From: Sparassis latifolia
Lineage: Eukaryota; Basidiomycota; Agaricomycetes; Polyporales; Sparassidaceae
Direction of reading: 5' to 3'
Length of the DNA stretch: 64,000 nucleotides
Assembly: GCA_018466975.1 (NCBI GenBank)
Contig: CM031561.1
Span: 1,116,001-1,180,000 of the forward strand
Under the pieces are notes generated by a model. The model saw only the letters and a list, made by a program, of their open reading frames with translations. It was not told the origin of the DNA and searched no databases. The position numbers were made by a program, and so were the translations under genes. Positions 58,424 through 64,000 of the stretch are shown here, piece after piece. Each line of letters opens with the position of its first letter. The first letter of the stretch is position 1.

Positions 58424-59507
58424 TCACTCAAAGTTCTCTAGCGCCTCCTTCGCCTTCCGTGACGCCTCGTCATGCAGGTCATTTGGCACTGGTCGATGTA
58501 CACCGTCGGTCTCGTCGCCGATCCACGACATCTCTAGCTCGAAGTCCTTCTCCTTCTGGTCGTCGTGGACAAGATAGATACTGAAATACTCGGTTGGTAC
58601 ACGCATCAACAGACGAACAAATAGAGCATACATCCTGGCAGCTTCGAAGACTGCCTCTCGTGTAGAGAGTTCGGCAAGCTTAAGCTTTTCTAGTTCCGTC
58701 TTTGCAAGTTGGCGGCCCTTGCCGATCGCCGCACCATGATATCCCTGCAAGAGCCAAAACATAAACACCATCGTGCAGCGAAAACGATGCAAGCGTACAT
58801 ATGAGACGCCACTAGGCTCTATAATGTATAGCTGAGGACCTGTCTTGTCCACGGCGCCAATGACTGTGCTGCAGCCAAACGGACGGACGGAAGAGTAAAG
58901 CGTGTATGCTTGCACATACATGCCGATGCGTTCTGCGATATACTGTGGAGGCAAAGTGAGACAAGGAGTAAAAATATGCGATAGATGCATACGCCTAGCG
59001 TCGCTGGCGCGTTGTAAGTCTCGAAGAAATTCGCTGCCTCGTCGCGTGCCCTGCTCGCTAGATGGCGGCCATCTGCCTGGAAACCAGCCGTTGCCTGTGC
59101 ATACACATATATATTAAGAGCGAAATCGGAGCAGGACGCGTGCTGCGTACCATGCCAACGTGTCTGTCAACTGTCTGTATTCTTCGGTTCGCCTCGGGTA
59201 CTAGCAGCTTGGAGTGGATGACCTTCTCGACGGCCAAGACTACCCCATCTTTCACCCGTAATCCTATGGCGGTTCTGATGGACACGAAAGAAATAGAGCG
59301 TAATTATACGCGCACATATATATTTAAGATGCAGAAAACTCGCCCAGAATTCTCTACAGCTTTATTGGCGTATTCAACCTACATCGCAGGTTCTTCGATC
59401 AGTTAGCTACTCTAGAGACGCGTGATATTGGGACACACCTGAAATATACGGCCATCTGGAGAGTATGTGCTAGCTGATAGATCATATCCTGTTCCGATGG
59501 ACGTCAT
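58424..59507 (-). CDS. PRE10: Proteasome 20S subunit alpha-7 (PRE10/PSMA3)
   Basis: Minus-strand gene of about 255 codons in several exons; an alpha-ring subunit. Starts [20 protein letters not shown], followed by [14 protein letters not shown], the alpha-subunit signature. Landmarks: [90 protein letters not shown] [20 protein letters not shown] and [14 protein letters not shown]. The intron 59275-59343 has a GC donor (TGG|GCGAGT) that is required to keep ENSGTAIG in frame. Converges on RPN12 with 145 bp between stops. Confidence 0.92.
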
Positions 59508-59690
59508 GGTAGATAGAACAATATGGCAAAGGAGAGGGGAGGAAGGACAAGAGAGGTTGAGTACTCGTGCGGTCAGGACGCGCAAGCGGGTGACGCGTGG
59601 GCGTGGGAAAACCTTCCAAATGGGGACGAAGCGCGTCGCCGAATGACCGTGAGCGCCGCGCGCGATTGCTCCCTTGAATTCAACTCGAAC

Positions 59691-62600
59691 ATGGACGGCG
59701 AAGAGAACTGGGATCTCTTACTCCGCGGGCACCCCATCTTCTCCCCCCCTCTGAGTGTCTCTCATGCATCTGGAAGGGGCGACATATCTCTCGAGCTTTC
59801 CCTCAGCTCATTACCTGATTTCAGCGACTTGGATCCCGACAATGATGCACCAACGCCTTCGGGAAGACGCCAAGTCATGGTCATCAAGGACTCCGACCTC
59901 ATCGTGGCTGCCGGGAGTGAGATTAGGATGACTTCGTTGGTAGACTTCAAGCTTGCCCGTAACACCCGGAAGTCGTACAAAGTGTGTGCGTGTTTCGTGG
60001 TTCTGTTTGACTTCAGTATTCAGCTAGGGGCTCTCTGCAGATCTTGCACACGCCCAATGTCGCGTTCGACGTTCACCAGATGGCGTTAAACCCTAACAGC
60101 AAACTTCTTGCCATCGCTGGAGCATTCCAGGTTGCTGTTATTGTATTGCCACGATCGGGTTTCACGAAACTTGTGCCCGCCACAATTGACTGCAAGTACG
60201 CCCACGCGTTTACTGTATGAGACATCGCTAAAGGAAGTACTCTAATGTTCAGGTCTGTACAAGTGGGACAGTTCTATCATGCGACCAAAACGTCGTCCCC
60301 TGTCGCCAAGATTGAATGGCACCCTTGGGGAGAGGGTGGTTCGACTCTCATGGTGATGACCGTTGACGGGCAGTTACGGTGAAACAGGTCTATATTAGTT
60401 GTGGCTATTGGAGCTGACACGGTTTCATAGAGAGTATGATATTTCAGTGGACGCTGAGGAGCCTCAACAGATCCTATCGTTCGTTCCCCAACGGAAGAAA
60501 AATACGATCTTTGGTACGGATCCCTCCGAGCGAGAGGTTGCTTCATTCTCCCTTGGAAAAGGCAGAGCCGACTGGGGTCCTCTTACTGTGTACGCCGCCA
60601 TGCGTAGTGGCGACGTTTTCGCCATCTGCCCGTACATGCCAAAGAATGCGTGAGTATCGCCAACACCATTTATTTTCGTCATCTCATATCAATATCAGTT
60701 CAATCCCTTCATCATATGTGCATGCCTTGGAGTGTTTCGTCGCTGCAAAGCTAGAGTATCTGTCGAAGTCACGTCAGGAAGGCTCCTCTTCCGACAGCAT
60801 GGCTATGATCTACGACTATCAGCACAGATACGTTACTGCATTACTGAAGCAGCTACCTCCTGGGACATCCTTCCCTGCGACTCCTCGATTCATCTCAATG
60901 CATCCGCCCACGACAATCAAGAATACGCCGATGCGCCGAGGCCCCTTTCTGCTTCAACCATCACCACGTAACCTGGTCGGCAGTGAGGGCGGTAACGCAA
61001 CAGATATAGTTTATGTCTCCTTCGGAGTCGATCCAGAAGACAGCAATGAGGGCGACATGGAACGTCTAGGCATTGTGCTGGTTTCATTTCAAGATGGGAA
61101 GGTAGATGTCTACCTGGACGTCGAGAAAATTGAAGCGCAGTGGGACCACAAGCAGGCTTGTTTGTCTCAACCGTCCCCTACGTATCATTCTTACCCTTTG
61201 TAATTTTTCGCAGTCTTCCAGCGCCGATCTGCCAATGTTCGCCGTCTATGAGACGATTGATCTCGGTCTTGTTTCTGCTATATCGAAAGCAAAGTCCGAG
61301 CCTTCGCTTCTGGATCTCTTGCAAGCGAATCATCCGGTCATCTATCCCGACCCCATACATGAAGATTCAATTTATGTTTACCATGCGTTCGGAGTACACG
61401 CCCTGCAACTTAAGCCCCTGCTTAAAAGCCTCACTGTTGCCCTTCGCGGCGCTGATGACAAGGACACGGGTTCTTTAAGTGATGTGCTACAGAGCTCCAA
61501 ATGCACCGAGGTCCGCCCTATACTGACAACATTTTCAGTGGAGCAGAAGTAGGTAGCGCGTTTACAAATAACACTTCGGCACTGACGTATGCAATGCTCG
61601 TAGATCCACGAGTCCCATAGTGGGCGTATCAATTCCCTGCGACGTGTATCTCACCTACAGCATTTTCGTCTTGACCGCTGTCATGCGTATCTCCGTCTTC
61701 CCACTTCTTCTCTCCGAGGATGACTTTTCGGAGACTCCTGAAGTTTCTACAAAACCAGAACCAAAGTTACTCCTTGCGCTTGAAGGCCCGACTGCGTACG
61801 TGTCTCTGTTGGGCAAAGAACCCTTCGCCACTCCCGCGATTCTGTCCCGTCCCGCCAGCCTACCCTCACATCCACGCCTCTCGCTTCCGGCATCTGCAAT
61901 AAAGTCGGAGTTCATGGTCACCGCCGACACACTCCGCTATTTCGCCACGACCGCCGAGTTCCTGACGGGTCAGATGCAAGAAGTCGAGGCCGCCCATCGT
62001 GCTTCGGAGGCGCGCGCGGAGCTACAGTTCAACGAGTTCGCGCGGCAGCGTGAGACGTGCCTGCAGATGCTCAATATTATTGAGCGAATAAAAGGCCGGC
62101 GGCGGGCGGAAATGAAGCAGAGAATGGAGAGGTTACACGAGGCGCAGAAGAAGCTGTCCGCGCGGCTGGACAGAACGTTGCAATCGCTCATGGAGAAGGC
62201 GTCGCCCGAGCTCAGTGTGCATGAGACGAAGTGGTTCGAGGAGCTCCGGGGGATGAAGCAGGAGGTTGTTGGAGCGAGCAAATTTGACTCTAGATCTCTT
62301 ACTGTCCGGGCGAAGGTGGTGCGTGCTTGATTATTATTGGTTTGTTTATTGTAACTGAACGTCATTCCCCGCCGAATAGCTTCAGAGGGAAGTGGATAGG
62401 CTCCTCCCGAATCTCAAGGAAATAAAAGAAAGGGAAATGGAACGCAGAAGAAATACTTCTGAGAACCGAGACGTTCTAGGATTATCCCAAGCATTCGAGC
62501 TAGGAGAGCATTCCAACGCAGAGTACGCTCGCCCATCTGCATCTTCAGGCTGCAGAATTAAACTGACGGATTGGGGCTCCTCATCCAGACGCGCTAGAAT

Positions 62601-62694
62601 CGGTGATTTGGAAGATGATATTCTGAAGCTGGCGGCCCAGCTCGATATCACCATGGGACGACCACCGCCACAACAAAAGACATTGGTGTCGTAG
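59691..62694 (+). CDS. NUP82: Nucleoporin Nup82/Nup88
   Basis: Plus-strand gene of about 800 codons. Family role: Nup82 anchors the cytoplasmic face of the nuclear pore; its N-terminal beta-propeller is followed by coiled coils that bind Nsp1 and Nup159. Proposed start [19 protein letters not shown] (ATG 59691); upstream in-frame ATGs at 59523 and 59643 exist, but the first lies 15 bp from the divergent PRE10 start. Propeller segments: [90 protein letters not shown]-terminal coiled coil: [13 protein letters not shown] [39 protein letters not shown] and [15 protein letters not shown]. No frame break found. Confidence 0.85.
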
Positions 62695-63210
62695 TGGGCG
62701 ATGTCAACTTCAGACGTTACCGTTTTCTCAGACTTGTTGTCTGTTTTTATCGTTACTCGATTACGAAGTGCTTATTTTACTCGGGGCTTTGTCGAGGCGC
62801 AACATATCCAGGAAGTGACTGAGTTGTCTTGACTGATTGAAGCTTGTTCTAATCCGTCCAAAAGTGTGGAGCCTCGGTAGCTGCTCGGTTGGGAGGTTGT
62901 AACGTTGATTCTCGATGGCGTGTCTCGACCGGTGTACATGTACAAACGCGTGGTAATTTCTGTCGCAATGGACACTATATAACTTGTTAATACATTTGTC
63001 TGGGGATGTGTGTGGGCTATGTTGACTTTGATGATGCAAGGCGCCGGCACGATCTCGGTAGACGCCGGCGCGCGACGCTGTGACCATACTTGAGTGTCGC
63101 GTCTTCATCCCAACATCTCCGCAGCTTGTTATCTCATTTATTGCTCGGAAAAGTCTTTGATATCGTACCCCTGAACAACAGTCCACTTTTACTCACATAG
63201 TCCCCATAGA
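62695..63210. other. Intergenic region
   Basis: About 515 bp between NUP82 and the FG nucleoporin (tandem, plus strand). No supported gene or RNA. Confidence 0.45.
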
Positions 63211-64000
63211 ATGAGTGCGTTTGGTGGTAGTAGTACCCCTTTGGGTGCGCCACCGGCGGGTTCGACATCTAACACAGGCACAACTGGTGCGTGAACTGTG
63301 TTGTTAAGCTTGGTTTAACTGACTTATCAACGTGATGTGTCGTCTGTGCTGGCAGCTCAACCAAGTCTCTTCGGAAATGCCGCTACTTCGGCGAACGCAT
63401 CAGGATCCGGTACGGGATCTCCTGGTGAGTGACTCGCAATCGTAACTCTATCGTTCGTTGACGAATGGTATCAAATATACCAGCACCTTCCAATTTCTTT
63501 GCAATTCCTCCAGGGATTGGTGCCTCTGGTAGTAGCGGCGCAAACACCCCAAAGCCAAGTCTCTTCGGAGGGGGAGGGACAACCACTCCAACGCCTAATG
63601 CGTTTTCAGGATTGACTACTACCCCCAATGCATTCTCAGGGGCAGCGGGGAGTACGTTTGGAGGAGGAAGCGCAGGCGGAGGAACGAACGCTGCGACGCC
63701 CAATGCGTTTTCAGGGCTGAAGACCACTCCCAATGCATTCGCAGGTTTGGGGTCAGCAACCAGTGCATTTGGAGGAGGAGGAGGAGGAGGAGCAACCAGT
63801 GCATTCGGAGGAGGAGGAGGAGGAGGAGGAGCAATCAGTGCATTCGGAGGGGGAGGAGGAGCAACCAGTGCATTCGGAGGAGGGGGAGGGGGAGGAGGAA
63901 GCGCCAGCACCTCCACACCAAGTGCGTTTGGAGGACTGGGAGCCGGGAACACGTCAATGCCTACTGCAGTCGGCAGTGGGCTAGGGGCGGGCACCTCCAC
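63211..64000 (+). CDS. FG nucleoporin, 5' part (3' end outside window)
   Basis: Exons 63211-63286, 63356-63424 and 63484 to the window end; open at the right edge. FG nucleoporins form the permeability barrier of the pore. The start MSAFGGSSTPLGAPPAG and QPSLFGNAATSANAS are FG-type; repeats of TPNAFSGL, PSLFGGGG and TSAFGGGG follow, built on a GGA trinucleotide repeat between 63660 and 63900. Thr/Ser-rich with almost no charge. Whether it is Nsp1, Nup62, Nup98 or another family member cannot be told without the structured C-terminus. Confidence 0.8.
63660..63902 (+). repeat. Coding GGA trinucleotide repeat (poly-Gly)
   Basis: Runs of GGA/GGG codons separated by ACCAGTGCATTC-type spacers encode Gly6-8 blocks joined by ATSAF within the FG nucleoporin. 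The four or five near-identical units look like recent unit duplication and are likely length-variable. Confidence 0.85.

Noticed and set aside
63383..64000. Pro-rich open frame of about 205 codons on the minus strand
   Set aside because: Antisense of the GGA-repeat FG nucleoporin exon; the sense strand has a proper start, introns and FG motifs.

Overview
The window reads as nuclear DNA of a basidiomycete fungus, most likely an agaricomycete. Almost every gene is split by many short introns (about 48-60 bp, GT..AG). Genes are packed only 50-600 bp apart on both strands, GC content is moderate, and the gene set is that of a filamentous fungus (GMC oxidoreductase, allantoate-permease-type transporters, VTC1, NEM1, beta-mannosidase). 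No rRNA, tRNA, CRISPR array or transposon was recognised. Exon boundaries were placed by eye from splice consensus, reading phase and family motifs. For most genes whose exons I added up, the coding length came out divisible by three, either directly or after allowing one indel.

Layout. 0-6.4 kb: 3' part of an Slh1/ASCC3-type helicase and a kynurenine aminotransferase. 7.4-16 kb: a large ankyrin-DysF-FYVE-RING protein, an unknown protein, the proteasome regulator PI31 and a REEP/DP1 protein with a long tail. 17-25.2 kb: a GMC oxidoreductase, the complex I subunit NDUFA1, a lipoate-protein ligase and SWC4/DMAP1. 25.4-30.5 kb: NDUFAF3, an unknown small protein, NDUFA8, VTC1 and THO complex subunit 7. 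30.5-34 kb: short-form tRNase Z and NEM1 phosphatase. 35.5-43 kb: two divergently placed MFS paralogues flanking a RING protein and an AlaX/AARSD1 editing protein. 43.5-48.6 kb: beta-mannosidase and a Rheb GTPase. 48.7-56 kb: poorly supported or unknown genes and a Gfo/Idh/MocA oxidoreductase. 56-59.5 kb: three proteasome genes (beta1, Rpn12, alpha7). 59.7-64 kb: NUP82 and the start of an FG nucleoporin.

Themes. Proteasome genes (PI31, PRE3, RPN12, PRE10), mitochondrial genes (NDUFA1, NDUFAF3, NDUFA8, lipoate ligase) and nuclear-envelope or pore genes (NEM1, NUP82, FG nucleoporin, REEP) recur, often as head-to-head pairs with 140-300 bp shared promoters.

At least eight otherwise intact genes need exactly one base added or removed, always at or beside a run of identical bases. 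Several are housekeeping genes, so this looks more like sequencing or assembly error than gene decay. The most unusual structural feature is a 3-nt microexon that supplies one histidine of a FYVE zinc-finger signature. I found no clear evidence of a wholly new multi-gene system.
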